Part shown: positions 15,518 through 24,044 of the stretch, in pieces
Layout of the letters: every line of letters begins with the position of its first letter
How positions within the stretch are numbered: position 1 is the first letter of the stretch
Assembly: GCA_900546395.1 (NCBI GenBank)
Contig: URDD01000040.1
Coordinates: 1 to 24,138 of the forward strand
Length of the DNA: 24,138 nucleotides
Direction: 5' to 3'
DNA from: an uncultured Bacteroidales bacterium
Lineage (GTDB): Bacteria; Bacteroidota; Bacteroidia; Bacteroidales; UBA932
The notes under the pieces: generated by a model
The model's input: the letters and a program-made list of their open reading frames with translations, nothing else
Told to the model about the DNA's origin: nothing
Database searches by the model: none
Made by a program: the position numbers and the translations under genes

Positions 15518-18500
15518 CTATTGCAAGTCCCTTACACACCTCACATATCCGTCTTCATTTCCTCCGTTTCTCAAAATAATATTTCCTGAATTACTATCAT
15601 ATACGAAACCATCTCTTTCATTATTATACGGAGCCTTTCCGTCCATTGAAAACGAAGTGGAACTGATATACATAGGCTTTATCGTAACTGTCACAATCTC
15701 AGGATCTGGCCAAGGCCAACGACCCGGTTTCTCGTATGTATCGCTGAATGTCTTCCACGCATCGGCCGGCAACCTTGAAGACATTATCATAAGTTCACGA
15801 AGATTAGGCACACGGTATCCCGGAGGACATGGATTGGTAGTCTGATAATATGACCATCCCTGCCTGTTCCATATTTCCCGATTATCTACTTCCGGTTTAG
15901 GATAAGCACCGTCAATAGTTTCAAACTTCTCATAAGGCAAACTGTTCTGGCTGTGCTCGGAATCCGTAGGAAGAGGGTCTATACTGTAATATCCCCTGGT
16001 GGACTTAACATTCATCGTTCCAAGGTCAAAAGCATATTTTCCTTCCGAATCCGGACCGGAAACCTTAACAAAATCTGAAGGAATCTCATTCTGGTTTTCA
16101 AGACTGATTCCAAGATTGCGTACACAACGGTATGCATATTTAGGACCGTTCAAATTTACAGAACCGCTATAATATCCGATAGATGCCCCTTCTTCTGCCC
16201 ACAATACCCAAGGCACATCCGGACTTTCCAATGAACTTGTAGTATAATGCCAATATACACTGTTGCCGGTAGGATTGGAAGGGTACAACCTTGATTCCGC
16301 ATCCAGTGCATTCTCTCCAAGGAATATATCCTGAAGTTGGTTGACAGACGCAAGATACCATCTCACCTCATCAGAATCAATCTTATTATCCCCGTTCAAA
16401 TCCCTGTTTCTCAACATACAGGCATAGGCAGCATTGTCATATCCCTGATTTAACTTATAAGCCCCTTCAGTATTCAGGACATCAGACCAACTTAGATTCC
16501 TTCCTGATGTCCACTTGAGCATGTTTTCCCTTCCGTTAGACTTTGAAGTGCTATAATTCAATCCTCCTGAAGGCAGAGGATCAAGCCTGTCTGTTTCCAT
16601 TACGGATTCAAGTCCCCAGGCAGTTTCCAAAGAAGGGTCATTCACATCATATACGGTCCTGATGGACTTCTGTTTGAAAGTATATATAGAGTTTACAATA
16701 CTTGACTTTCCATCAGGACTGTAACTCGAACCTTCTGCAATAAGATGAAGTTGCCTGTCCTCCTTCTCTACGCTTTCTTTCCACAATGTACGGTATTCTG
16801 TATCAAACTCTCCTGTAATCGGATTCTGCTGATAAAGGTATTCATCCACAAAGACAGTGACATAAACCACGTCGTTGCCATTGTCATCCTTTTCAAAAAT
16901 GACGGATGACGGATTTTGCGCCTCTTTTTTCAACCTTTCTATAAGCTGATGTATGTCAAGAAGTCTTGCATCAGGATGATTCGGATATGAAGGACTCGGC
17001 CTGTTGTCACCGAATTCCGGATTGACAGTCACGTCATCATAATCAGGGTCATCATAGTTGAGATTACCAGGAAATTTAACCATTCGCTTTCCATATCTGT
17101 TTGTGTCATATCCGTAATCCTTGTTTATGGCAAACTTTATCCACTGATAATCCTTCAGTCCCTTATCTATCTTCTCTTTAGGAGAATACACTCCTGAACT
17201 GAATGGAGTATTCACTCCCCACGTCATATTTTCTCCAATATATGAACGCGGTATCGGAACCAAAGCCCTGTCGTAGTGGGAATCGAGCTCGAAAATCTTT
17301 GTATTTGCATAAATTAGGTTACCGTCATAACCAGGCCTGTTTTCTACCTCACCCCCGGCCGGATTGGCACCACTGTTGACTTCCACCAGAATATTGCCTA
17401 TTCCACGTATCTTGACATTGTAGGTATAATGGGTATTTCTGTATGTCTGGTAGTTGTTTGCATCACGTGCATCGTGACCGAGATGGACTGTACATGTCAC
17501 AGCTGCATTGACAGGTATGTTTTTCGAGTCAATATAGGACAATGTTCCTGTAAACTCGACATAAGTGGAGTTTGCGTTTGCATACGTAAAATCGCCGTCA
17601 TTGTGCTGCTTTCCGGGATGGGCGATATCCGGAGTATCCAACATTTCCTTGTCACGCTCCTCTCTCATGGCATATCTGAGCGTGTCGGCTGGAAAAGCTG
17701 CTTCTGTTATTTCCGCCCTGAACCCTTTTCTGTTTTCCGGCATATAAAAAATGAATCCGCCTCCACCGCCTTGCTCAGAAGAATATTCTGTCTCAGCCGT
17801 ATATGCAGGTGTATCAAAATACTTCATACCGGCCCCGTCTGCATCCTGAGTAATATTCATAGCGGCTTTATCCTTTGGCAGAAGCAGGGACTGGGCAGGA
17901 ACACGGCAGATTTTCCAATCCCTTAGCTTGAAGTTGAAATCCTTCCAGTTTTTCTCTGCCGGCTTCTCAGCCGTTATATTGAATTCCACCTTCGCATCTG
18001 TCCTTTCAAGCTGGATACTGAAATCCAGCCGTCCGTCAGGGGTAATATCAACGATTTCACTTCCTTTACTATCCCTGGCATAACCTGTCATCATAAACAG
18101 ACCTCCGCGATAGACAGATGGGGATGTTCCCATATACATTACAGTAGCCTGCAGCTCCTCGAGTGTAGATATCTTGTCAAGGTCAGACTTTGTAAGATAA
18201 TATGCAGTACCTGTCTTGTCCTTCTCAAACAAGTTTGCGACGCCGACTATTTTCGCATTGGCCAAAGTCTCGGTAGTAAGGACGACACTTCCGTGTGAAG
18301 CAGCCTGCTGGTTATCCACATTAAGACCGCCTCCGTCCTGAGTATAGTATTGCTTGAAATGTACACTTCCATCTGGTTTGAAAATGAATATATACAGATT
18401 GTTTACCTTGTACTCATATTCAGACGACTGTGCTGACCTGGTTATTACAGGAGCATGCTTTACCGAAAACTCAAGCGTTTTTCTGACATTTATACCTTCC

Positions 18501-18607
18501 TCGAAGCCGTTGCTTTCAAAGACTTCTGTTTTCATGCATGACACGGCAGCGACTATCGGACATATCAGCAACAATGATATAAATCTATTTATTCTCATAA
18601 GTTCCAT
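15518..18607 (-). CDS. DUF4906 fimbrial tip-like lipoprotein
   Basis: A 1029-residue lipoprotein, last and largest gene of the pilus operon. The signal ends in AVSC (Cys24). A candidate processing site is Arg57 in VITRSAQ, just before the first beta-sandwich, like the arginine sites used in type V pilin maturation. The N-terminal half (about 60-420) looks like a Mfa/FimA-type adhesin fold. The middle has DUF4906 character, and RNRDLNGDNKIDSDEVRWYL contains a textbook EF-hand calcium loop at residues 736-747. The C-terminal 120 residues, from about 905 with NPCPPGYRVPNLREL and ending YVRCVRDLQ, resemble the FISUMP/lectin-like domains of Bacteroidetes surface proteins. Start and upstream stop share a base (TAATG), implying coupled translation. 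The most likely role is a tip adhesin; the ligand is unknown. Confidence 0.82.
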   Translation of the reverse strand: MELMRINRFISLLLICPIVAAVSCMKTEVFESNGFEEGINVRKTLEFSVKHAPVITRSAQSSEYEYKVNNLYIFIFKPDGSVHFKQYYTQDGGGLNVDNQQAASHGSVVLTTETLANAKIVGVANLFEKDKTGTAYYLTKSDLDKISTLEELQATVMYMGTSPSVYRGGLFMMTGYARDSKGSEIVDITPDGRLDFSIQLERTDAKVEFNITAEKPAEKNWKDFNFKLRDWKICRVPAQSLLLPKDKAAMNITQDADGAGMKYFDTPAYTAETEYSSEQGGGGGFIFYMPENRKGFRAEITEAAFPADTLRYAMREERDKEMLDTPDIAHPGKQHNDGDFTYANANSTYVEFTGTLSYIDSKNIPVNAAVTCTVHLGHDARDANNYQTYRNTHYTYNVKIRGIGNILVEVNSGANPAGGEVENRPGYDGNLIYANTKIFELDSHYDRALVPIPRSYIGENMTWGVNTPFSSGVYSPKEKIDKGLKDYQWIKFAINKDYGYDTNRYGKRMVKFPGNLNYDDPDYDDVTVNPEFGDNRPSPSYPNHPDARLLDIHQLIERLKKEAQNPSSVIFEKDDNGNDVVYVTVFVDEYLYQQNPITGEFDTEYRTLWKESVEKEDRQLHLIAEGSSYSPDGKSSIVNSIYTFKQKSIRTVYDVNDPSLETAWGLESVMETDRLDPLPSGGLNYSTSKSNGRENMLKWTSGRNLSWSDVLNTEGAYKLNQGYDNAAYACMLRNRDLNGDNKIDSDEVRWYLASVNQLQDIFLGENALDAESRLYPSNPTGNSVYWHYTTSSLESPDVPWVLWAEEGASIGYYSGSVNLNGPKYAYRCVRNLGISLENQNEIPSDFVKVSGPDSEGKYAFDLGTMNVKSTRGYYSIDPLPTDSEHSQNSLPYEKFETIDGAYPKPEVDNREIWNRQGWSYYQTTNPCPPGYRVPNLRELMIMSSRLPADAWKTFSDTYEKPGRWPWPDPEIVTVTIKPMYISSTSFSMDGKAPYNNERDGFVYDSNSGNIILRNGGNEDGYVRCVRDLQ

Positions 18608-19686
18608 TAATTAAATGAAGGTACATCCACGGTATTTCCTACCCAGTCAGTCACCTGGAAATTTATAGTCACATCCGCCGTAGTCTGGATAGTGGCATTG
18701 ATATTAACCTGAGTATTACGGGCAATCGAGTTCAACCTCGATGTGGTTTTATCCACAAAAGCAATAGGCGGATAGTTTCCCGCCGGCCTGACTGTTCTCA
18801 GGCTCAATGTATAAGGAGAAGAGAGACCTGATTTCCACGCATAGCTCGGATACATATATACAGTACAAGTATAGGATCCGTCTGCAGGAATCAGCGTACC
18901 GGAAGATCCTAACTTATCTTCTTTTATTATCAGAGGCATATAAGATGCATCTGCAGGAACATCAAGTGCACTTTCACTGAATACGAAAAGCCTGTCGCTG
19001 AAAAAACTTCCGAAGTCAATTTCCGACAATGTCAAATCCCGGCCAAGCATATTGTTTACAGACAAATTAATCTTGGCAACAGCTCTGCGCACTTCAAGAT
19101 ACAAAGACGCCATATCCTTGGAAATGGTCACTCCCTTGATATGCCCTGATATTGGAAGTCCGGCTGAAGGAGGCGTCCCATCTGTGCTTACATAAGGAAA
19201 ATACGTGTTATTCAAGTCTTCAAACAGAAGTTTCTCTCCACCATCTACCTTTTCAAGTTCGGCACGTATCACTTCAGTGGTAAATTCCTTGCCTACTGAC
19301 TCCTCATTAGCTATCGCATAAAAATTGCAGACCCCCAAAGGAACATCAAACAAAGTGAGAGTCCTGACTGAAGCCTCATCCGTATAGGTCTTCTTCTCGT
19401 TCTTCAGCACATTCACCTTTCCATCCTTATTGACTGAAGTCATTATGACTCTCAATGTCTTGATACCTTCTCCAGGAACGACCCCGGCAGGAGAAGTACC
19501 GGAGCGGAATATCTGCGTTTCCTGCTCCGGAGAGCCGGCACTGAACTTCAATGTCACGGTCGCCGTTTCCCCTGTGTCAGAGCATTGCAGATTCTTGTTG
19601 CAGGATTGCGGAAAAAACAGCAGGACTGCCGCCGAGAGCAAGGCTGTCATGGCGGACGGTGACACATATTTAGATAGCTGTAACAT
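18607..19686 (-). CDS. Minor fimbrial subunit, Mfa-like lipoprotein
   Basis: A 359-residue predicted lipoprotein with a hydrophobic N-terminus ending FFPQSC (Cys29). The lipobox is loose, with Pro and Gln at -3 and -2. A later ATG at residue 13 would give a shorter signal. Arg61 in QIFRSGTS is a good candidate for trypsin-like processing. The body is beta-rich, with YAIANEES and GHIKGVTIS strands and AVAKINLSVNN, the last typical of the FimA/Mfa fold around its second domain. It ends VTINFQVTDW followed by a short tail, a C-terminal strand pattern shared with the two other pilus subunits. It lies 11 bases after the anchor gene and overlaps the DUF4906 gene by one base. It is probably a tip-proximal adaptor; a second pilin is an alternative. 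Confidence 0.75.
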   Translation of the reverse strand: MLQLSKYVSPSAMTALLSAAVLLFFPQSCNKNLQCSDTGETATVTLKFSAGSPEQETQIFRSGTSPAGVVPGEGIKTLRVIMTSVNKDGKVNVLKNEKKTYTDEASVRTLTLFDVPLGVCNFYAIANEESVGKEFTTEVIRAELEKVDGGEKLLFEDLNNTYFPYVSTDGTPPSAGLPISGHIKGVTISKDMASLYLEVRRAVAKINLSVNNMLGRDLTLSEIDFGSFFSDRLFVFSESALDVPADASYMPLIIKEDKLGSSGTLIPADGSYTCTVYMYPSYAWKSGLSSPYTLSLRTVRPAGNYPPIAFVDKTTSRLNSIARNTQVNINATIQTTADVTINFQVTDWVGNTVDVPSFN

Positions 19687-19697
19687 AATACTTCTTT

Positions 19698-20627
19698 TTA
19701 CAATTCCGGCTCTATATCCTCTATATACCAGTCAGGTACTGTGACTGTAACTCCTATACTCTGGAAATGCACTTCTATAGGAAGCACGGCTTCCTGGCGA
19801 GTAACATCCAGTTTATCCTTGTTTTCTATGAGAAAGTCATATACAGACATTCTGTAAAGTTCCTCAGATCCGTCAGAGGAAAGCACTACAAGTTCATGCC
19901 TGCAAAGCTCATCAGACAGTGTACCAGCCTTGTCCATTCTGAAAAGACGGAGTCCGGAGGTCCGGTAAAAGCCGTTGTCTTTATCATATTCGAGCTCAGG
20001 GTAATATATTCCCCTCTGCTCTGCATTGGTTTCATTTTTAAAAGAAGTCTGGCCATTGGCATTCTCGATACGAATGCTGCATGACGATGACTTCACAGGA
20101 GCACTGAGACCTTTTACTATAATATCGACATCGATATGTGAACTTTTAAGTTCTACGGTCTCATAAAAATGCTCTTTGCTGTCAGGGACTGTAAAAGTCT
20201 TGCTTCCGATGTAATTGTCGTCGTTTGTTCCGACAGACTCTCTGCGCCCGTCCCATTCAGGATGCTGGATGTAGATTCGGTCCAGAGATGCGGCATCCAA
20301 ATCCGTCACCTCAGTATTTTCAAACGCATTGCCCACTGCTACCGCCGTATATGTGCCCGGATCAAGTTTCCGGGAAATGGCGAGTGAAGCATCTTTCAAT
20401 TCGTCCTGTGAATAATTCCACAAAGTAAGAAATCTGCCTTCTGAATCAAAAACATACAGATCCACCTTTGAAATATGGGATGTGAGGACATTGGTCCCGT
20501 CAGTATTGTCTCCTGCATAGAAGAAATTCAGGGTAACATTCCCGCATTTGCTGATATCTTCCTTAATACATCCGGCAGACAGGACGACGGCAGCCGAAAC
20601 AATTATTATTTTCTGGAAAATTTTCAT
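19698..20627 (-). CDS. FimB/Mfa2 family fimbrial anchor lipoprotein
   Basis: A 309-residue lipoprotein with signal ending SAGC (Cys20). The following residues IKED fit the Bacteroidetes surface-export signal K-(D/E)2, as expected for a protein that holds the pilus on the cell surface. FimB/Mfa2 features are CGNVTLNFFYAG, the strand VDLYVFDSEGRFL, LDPGTYTAVAVGNAFENTEV and RRESVGTNDDNYIG; the C-terminus reads VTVTVPDWYIEDIE. No arginine-processing site precedes the first domain, which agrees with an anchor that keeps its lipid. In Porphyromonas, FimB and Mfa2 limit fibre length and tether it. The gene follows the major pilin after 133 bases that contain a strong terminator, and is followed 11 bases later by the minor subunit. 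Confidence 0.88.
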   Translation of the reverse strand: MKIFQKIIIVSAAVVLSAGCIKEDISKCGNVTLNFFYAGDNTDGTNVLTSHISKVDLYVFDSEGRFLTLWNYSQDELKDASLAISRKLDPGTYTAVAVGNAFENTEVTDLDAASLDRIYIQHPEWDGRRESVGTNDDNYIGSKTFTVPDSKEHFYETVELKSSHIDVDIIVKGLSAPVKSSSCSIRIENANGQTSFKNETNAEQRGIYYPELEYDKDNGFYRTSGLRLFRMDKAGTLSDELCRHELVVLSSDGSEELYRMSVYDFLIENKDKLDVTRQEAVLPIEVHFQSIGVTVTVPDWYIEDIEPEL

Positions 20628-20693
20628 TTTAAAAAGGTTTGTTTAATCTGTACGGAAAAGTTGCCAAGTGTATAAACAGCCCCAACAACTTTT

Positions 20694-20732
20694 AAAAACC
20701 GTCCGGGACAGACCGGAGTCGTCCCCGGACGG
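20694..20732 (-). terminator. Intrinsic terminator between the major pilin and the anchor gene
   Basis: On the minus strand CCGTCCGGG (20732-20724) pairs perfectly with CCCGGACGG (20707-20699), a nine-pair GC-rich stem with a 16-base loop, followed by five T (complement of 20698-20694). It begins about 28 bases after the pilin stop. Partial read-through, or a weak promoter beyond it (TACACTTG, minus strand, 20672-20665), would be needed to express the anchor and tip genes. Confidence 0.85.
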
Positions 20733-20760
20733 TCAATAATGAATTTTTATATCTGCAATG

Positions 20761-21816
20761 TTATTTCCACTCTACTGTAGTATCCTCGATTGTCCATTCA
20801 GCCACCTGAACAGTTGCCTGGATTGCAATCTCTTCTACTGTAGGATCTGTCGTATCAGTAATGTTCTTGTCAGCCACCTCAAGTTTGGTGATTCTGTAGA
20901 TCTTGCCTGCCTCGAATTTCTCGATAGGTGCCCCCTGAGCATTCTTGTAGCTTTTTACGACTGCATAGCGGAGAGGTTCAAGAGATGCACTCGGATCTGT
21001 TGCTGCTGCTTCTGAGAAAGCAAGTGTAAGATAAGGGAAGCCAGCCTCGGCAGGGAAGAAGTTCATAGCGTAGCATTTGTTAAGGTCTGCTGCAGGCCAA
21101 ACTGCACCTGGAGTAAGGAATGATTCTCCTACTGCGATATCGAGAAGACCGTTCTGAGCCTCAGCCCAAGTTTTGTAATTCACAGCATTTCCCTTTTCTA
21201 CGGCAATAGCATCATTAAGATAAAGACCGTCGAATTTAAGAGCACTGAAAAGACAGCCTTCTGCCTCATCAATATGTTTGATACCTGACATTTCGATTCT
21301 GGCCATTCTCGGATTAAGAATGATATCGCTTTGTGTCTTGAAAATCTTTGCTTGCGTTTGTTCGTCAAGTTTACCTGAATCTACGAATCTGGATTCTGAT
21401 CCATAGTAAGGAGCAGCAAGACCGCAGTCAACAAATTCCTGAGTAAGAGTCATTTCCTTTTCAGTTGCACCATTTACAAGAACCTCGATTCTCATAGGGT
21501 TAACTACATTTCTGAAAACATGCTCTTCTGCCTGCTCGAGAGCCGTCTTAGTGTCATTTGAAGTAAATGAGACCTCAGCACCACCTGAAATGGCAGTCAG
21601 TTTAAGAGTCACATTTTTGTACTCAACCGGAGCTGTCGCACCGGATACGCCCTGAGTAGGTGTCTCAACAGCTTTTACCGAAGCTGCATCAACGAAATCT
21701 ACAGATACTGATACAGGATCTGAACCGAAAGTGCTGTCATCTGTCACTTCTGACTTGTTGCATGCCACAACTGCCATTCCGGCAGCCATCAGCAAATAAA
21801 ATTTTGATACTTTCAT
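20761..21816 (-). CDS. Major fimbrial subunit, FimA/Mfa1-like lipoprotein precursor
   Basis: A 351-residue precursor with lipobox VVAC (Cys19), then a leader of about 30 residues and a candidate cleavage point at Lys48 (AASVKAVETP). In type V pili, removal of the leader by a trypsin-like protease lets the C-terminal strand of one subunit fill the groove of the next. Here the expected basic residue is lysine, not the arginine required by gingipain-like enzymes. Two beta-sandwich domains follow: YKNVTLKLTAIS near residue 66, PRMARIEMSGIKHID in the middle, and a tail VQVAEWTIEDTTVEWK that fits a donor strand. The protein is acidic and alanine-rich, with few arginines, as major pilins often are. 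Position after the OmpA-like gene (35 bases) and directly before a terminator suggests it is the most abundant product. Confidence 0.8.
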   Translation of the reverse strand: MKVSKFYLLMAAGMAVVACNKSEVTDDSTFGSDPVSVSVDFVDAASVKAVETPTQGVSGATAPVEYKNVTLKLTAISGGAEVSFTSNDTKTALEQAEEHVFRNVVNPMRIEVLVNGATEKEMTLTQEFVDCGLAAPYYGSESRFVDSGKLDEQTQAKIFKTQSDIILNPRMARIEMSGIKHIDEAEGCLFSALKFDGLYLNDAIAVEKGNAVNYKTWAEAQNGLLDIAVGESFLTPGAVWPAADLNKCYAMNFFPAEAGFPYLTLAFSEAAATDPSASLEPLRYAVVKSYKNAQGAPIEKFEAGKIYRITKLEVADKNITDTTDPTVEEIAIQATVQVAEWTIEDTTVEWK

Positions 21817-21851
21817 AAATAATTAAATTAAGGTTTTCAAACTGAATATTG

Positions 21852-23129
21852 TCAATATATCAACTGTTCCAAATTTTTTCCTGCCTCAGAATCTCCTGCC
21901 GCCAAAGCCTTTCTGAACCAGACTTCTGCCTCCGGCTCCCTCTGTAACATCATAAGACACACTCCGATAGAGTTAAATGATCGGGAATCGTCTTCATACC
22001 GCTCCAGGAGCTGCAGCGCCAACTCATACTCTCCTTTTCTTATAAGAGCATTGGCCGCATTAATCTCATCTGCCGCTATATCGCCAAGAGCATCATAATA
22101 AACGGCTATATAGCAAGCATTTCTGAGTTCCGGATAAAGATTCCTAAGCATATACTGATAAGTTTTACCGCCATCTATCGCCTTCAGGCTTCTCTTTCTG
22201 TCTTCGCCTTTCTTGAAGTCGATTATTCCTATTATCTCATCTTTTCTATCCATATCGGACTCCAGAACCATCTCTCTCAAACCAGACCAGTTCTCCTCTC
22301 CGTTTGTAATGAAGAAGTCTTCGTTTTCCAATACCGGCATCTGAGTCTTAAGGTAGTTTTTCAATGCATCAGCACGTCCGGATGCCAACTGTCTGTTAAA
22401 TGTCAGAGTACCTTCAGGAGAAGCGTATCCTGTAATCTCTATTTTCTTCAACTTCATATCCCCGGAACTCTGGATTTCCCTGACAGCCCTGACTATTTCC
22501 TCAAGAGTCTCTCTGTTTCCGAACTCATCAAGTCTGAGTTCTACTTTTGAAACCTTAAAGAAAACCACCATTTCTTCTTTTTCAAACTTATACCTTCGGT
22601 CAACATCCTTGACAGTATAATTGGCTTTTACGGGCTCTATTTCTTCAGCTACGACCGGTACAGGAGGAACATAAAGTTCTGTCGGTCCGACAAGATTCTC
22701 ACTTCCGCCAGATTCCGTGCAACCGCATCCTACAACTTCTCTTTTCACATCCAAAGAAGCCGACTTCATCCATCTTCTGTAAGGTATGGCTGAAGAATAC
22801 GCCACCGATGCGCCACGTATAGCCGCATTTTCACCCAAAGCCCAGTCTCTGTCGCCTTCGAGAGTCTGCCATTGCCTTTCTCTCTTATACCTTGCCTTGC
22901 CGTAGATTTCCACTGGTTCAAGGAAAAGTGTATCTTTCCCACTATAAAGGAAAGGCATTATCACCTCTTTATATCTTGAAGGAAGCTTTCTCCCTTCCGA
23001 ATCCACCGTAAAGGAAACATTGACAGTCTTACCGTCACGCTCCACCTTCTGGTCCTTTATAAGCGACTGTCCTGAGAGAGACAGAGAGCCTGCAAACAAC
23101 GCCGTCATTATAAGAATTGTCTTTCCCAT
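21852..23129 (-). CDS. DUF3868-OmpA-TPR outer-membrane protein of the pilus operon
   Basis: A 425-residue exported protein; the signal peptide ends near residue 20 (SLSLSG before QSL). The N-terminal part (about 25-150) matches the DUF3868 region, including EVIMPFLYSGKDTLFLEPVE and SVAYSSAIPYRRWM. A linker with CGC follows. From about residue 187 there is an OmpA-like domain: VVFFKVSKVELRL, then ITGYASPEG (Gly234) and NRQLASGRADALKNYL, the Bacteroidetes variant in which the usual Asp of the peptidoglycan-binding loop is replaced. The C-terminal 70 residues look like a TPR pair (ANALIRKGEYELALQLLERY). The protein probably anchors the pilus assembly zone to the cell wall. Its start is 2 bases after the DUF3575 stop, so translation is likely coupled. 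Confidence 0.85.
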   Translation of the reverse strand: MGKTILIMTALFAGSLSLSGQSLIKDQKVERDGKTVNVSFTVDSEGRKLPSRYKEVIMPFLYSGKDTLFLEPVEIYGKARYKRERQWQTLEGDRDWALGENAAIRGASVAYSSAIPYRRWMKSASLDVKREVVGCGCTESGGSENLVGPTELYVPPVPVVAEEIEPVKANYTVKDVDRRYKFEKEEMVVFFKVSKVELRLDEFGNRETLEEIVRAVREIQSSGDMKLKKIEITGYASPEGTLTFNRQLASGRADALKNYLKTQMPVLENEDFFITNGEENWSGLREMVLESDMDRKDEIIGIIDFKKGEDRKRSLKAIDGGKTYQYMLRNLYPELRNACYIAVYYDALGDIAADEINAANALIRKGEYELALQLLERYEDDSRSFNSIGVCLMMLQREPEAEVWFRKALAAGDSEAGKNLEQLIY

Positions 23130-23131
23130 AC

Positions 23132-23722
23132 CTATCGTATCATATAAATAAATGAAACACCCAAATCAGTAAGTCCGAAAAGATGCCTGTTAGCCGAATT
23201 GCAGAACAAGCCACAAGTCCTGTTCTGATACCTGTCATACGCAGTGTACAAATATCCTACACCGATATTGGCCTCTATGTTCCAGCGTCTTCCGATAACC
23301 CAACTGTAACCGTACGTTATACCTGCTCCGGCAGACCAGCCCTGATACCTGTTGTCTCTGCTTCCATTTACAAACGGTATTGCTATTTTGCTGACATTAT
23401 AATATGAATACAATGCATTGACTCCTATAAAATGCCCGTGAAAACGCTCGCAGAACCAATATCTGAATTCAGGATCTACCTTTACATGCTTAAACTTCAT
23501 GTTGTCCTCACCTGACTTGTCAAGAGTCCATGGATTGTACCCGGCAGAAATATCAAGTGTCGTCTTTTTCCCCAGACCGACTTCAAACCCTATGTTGGGA
23601 GTAGTAGAAACCCAATACAGAGCATTAGTCTTCACTGCAAAGTCCTGCGCTGAAGCCATTATGCATATACAGACAGCGGATGCTGTCAATAGCAGATACC
23701 GCACAAACATTTTCATACCCAA
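23132..23722 (-). CDS. DUF3575 outer-membrane beta-barrel protein
   Basis: A 196-residue exported protein with signal peptide ending ASA (residue 25) before QDFAVKTNALYW. The mature part alternates hydrophobic and polar residues with many aromatics: GFEVGLGKKTTLDISAGYNPW, FRYWFCERFHGHFIGVNALY, a GWSAGAGITYGYSW strand and a final LTDLGVSFIYMI. This is the pattern of the DUF3575 family, small outer-membrane barrels that start Bacteroidetes fimbrial operons of this kind. Three possible ATGs (residues 1, 3 and 5) all give a workable signal. It is the promoter-proximal gene of the operon. Role by context: an outer-membrane component helping pilus display; no direct function is known. Confidence 0.85.
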   Translation of the reverse strand: MGMKMFVRYLLLTASAVCICIMASAQDFAVKTNALYWVSTTPNIGFEVGLGKKTTLDISAGYNPWTLDKSGEDNMKFKHVKVDPEFRYWFCERFHGHFIGVNALYSYYNVSKIAIPFVNGSRDNRYQGWSAGAGITYGYSWVIGRRWNIEANIGVGYLYTAYDRYQNRTCGLFCNSANRHLFGLTDLGVSFIYMIR

Positions 23723-24044
23723 AATATTTTTGCTTTACTTTTCCAAGAAAAATGATATAACGACAAAGGCAGCGGACACAACAAGCGTTGTATCTGCTAC
23801 CTCAAATCATATTATTGACAATCCTGTAAATATATCCTACCCTCCCCCGGAAAATATCCTGAGCAGGAATGACAATTATCAAAGACTACCGATATCATCG
23901 TTTTCATTTTTCACATACACTTACACGATGTAAAAATACTGATTAATTTTAACAAAACAAATCATTTCTTATATTTTCTTCTAAAAAATATAAATTTCTT
24001 TACAAATTGTCATAAAAAATACAAACTTACTTACATATACATTG
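23723..24044. other. AT-rich non-coding leader of the pilus operon
   Basis: About 320 bases with no convincing gene, very AT-rich between about 23925 and 24044. It contains a small hairpin (about 23769-23797, core ACAAC-AAGC-GTTGT with extra pairs GA/TC) and a TCCT-GAGC-AGGA mini-hairpin near 23857-23868. I saw no long inverted repeat that would mark an invertible promoter inside the window, though one partner could lie beyond the right edge. Confidence 0.6.
24022..24029 (-). promoter_or_regulatory. Possible -7 element of the pilus operon
   Basis: The minus strand reads TAAGTTTG, the only exact TAnnTTTG match I found upstream of the DUF3575 gene. A TTG lies 16 bases further upstream, closer than the usual spacing. 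If used, the leader would be almost 300 bases long. Confidence 0.35.

Noticed and set aside
23499..23933. 144-codon plus-strand frame overlapping the DUF3575 gene and its leader
   Set aside because: It covers the signal-peptide end of a recognised gene on the other strand and runs into AT-rich leader sequence; no family resemblance.
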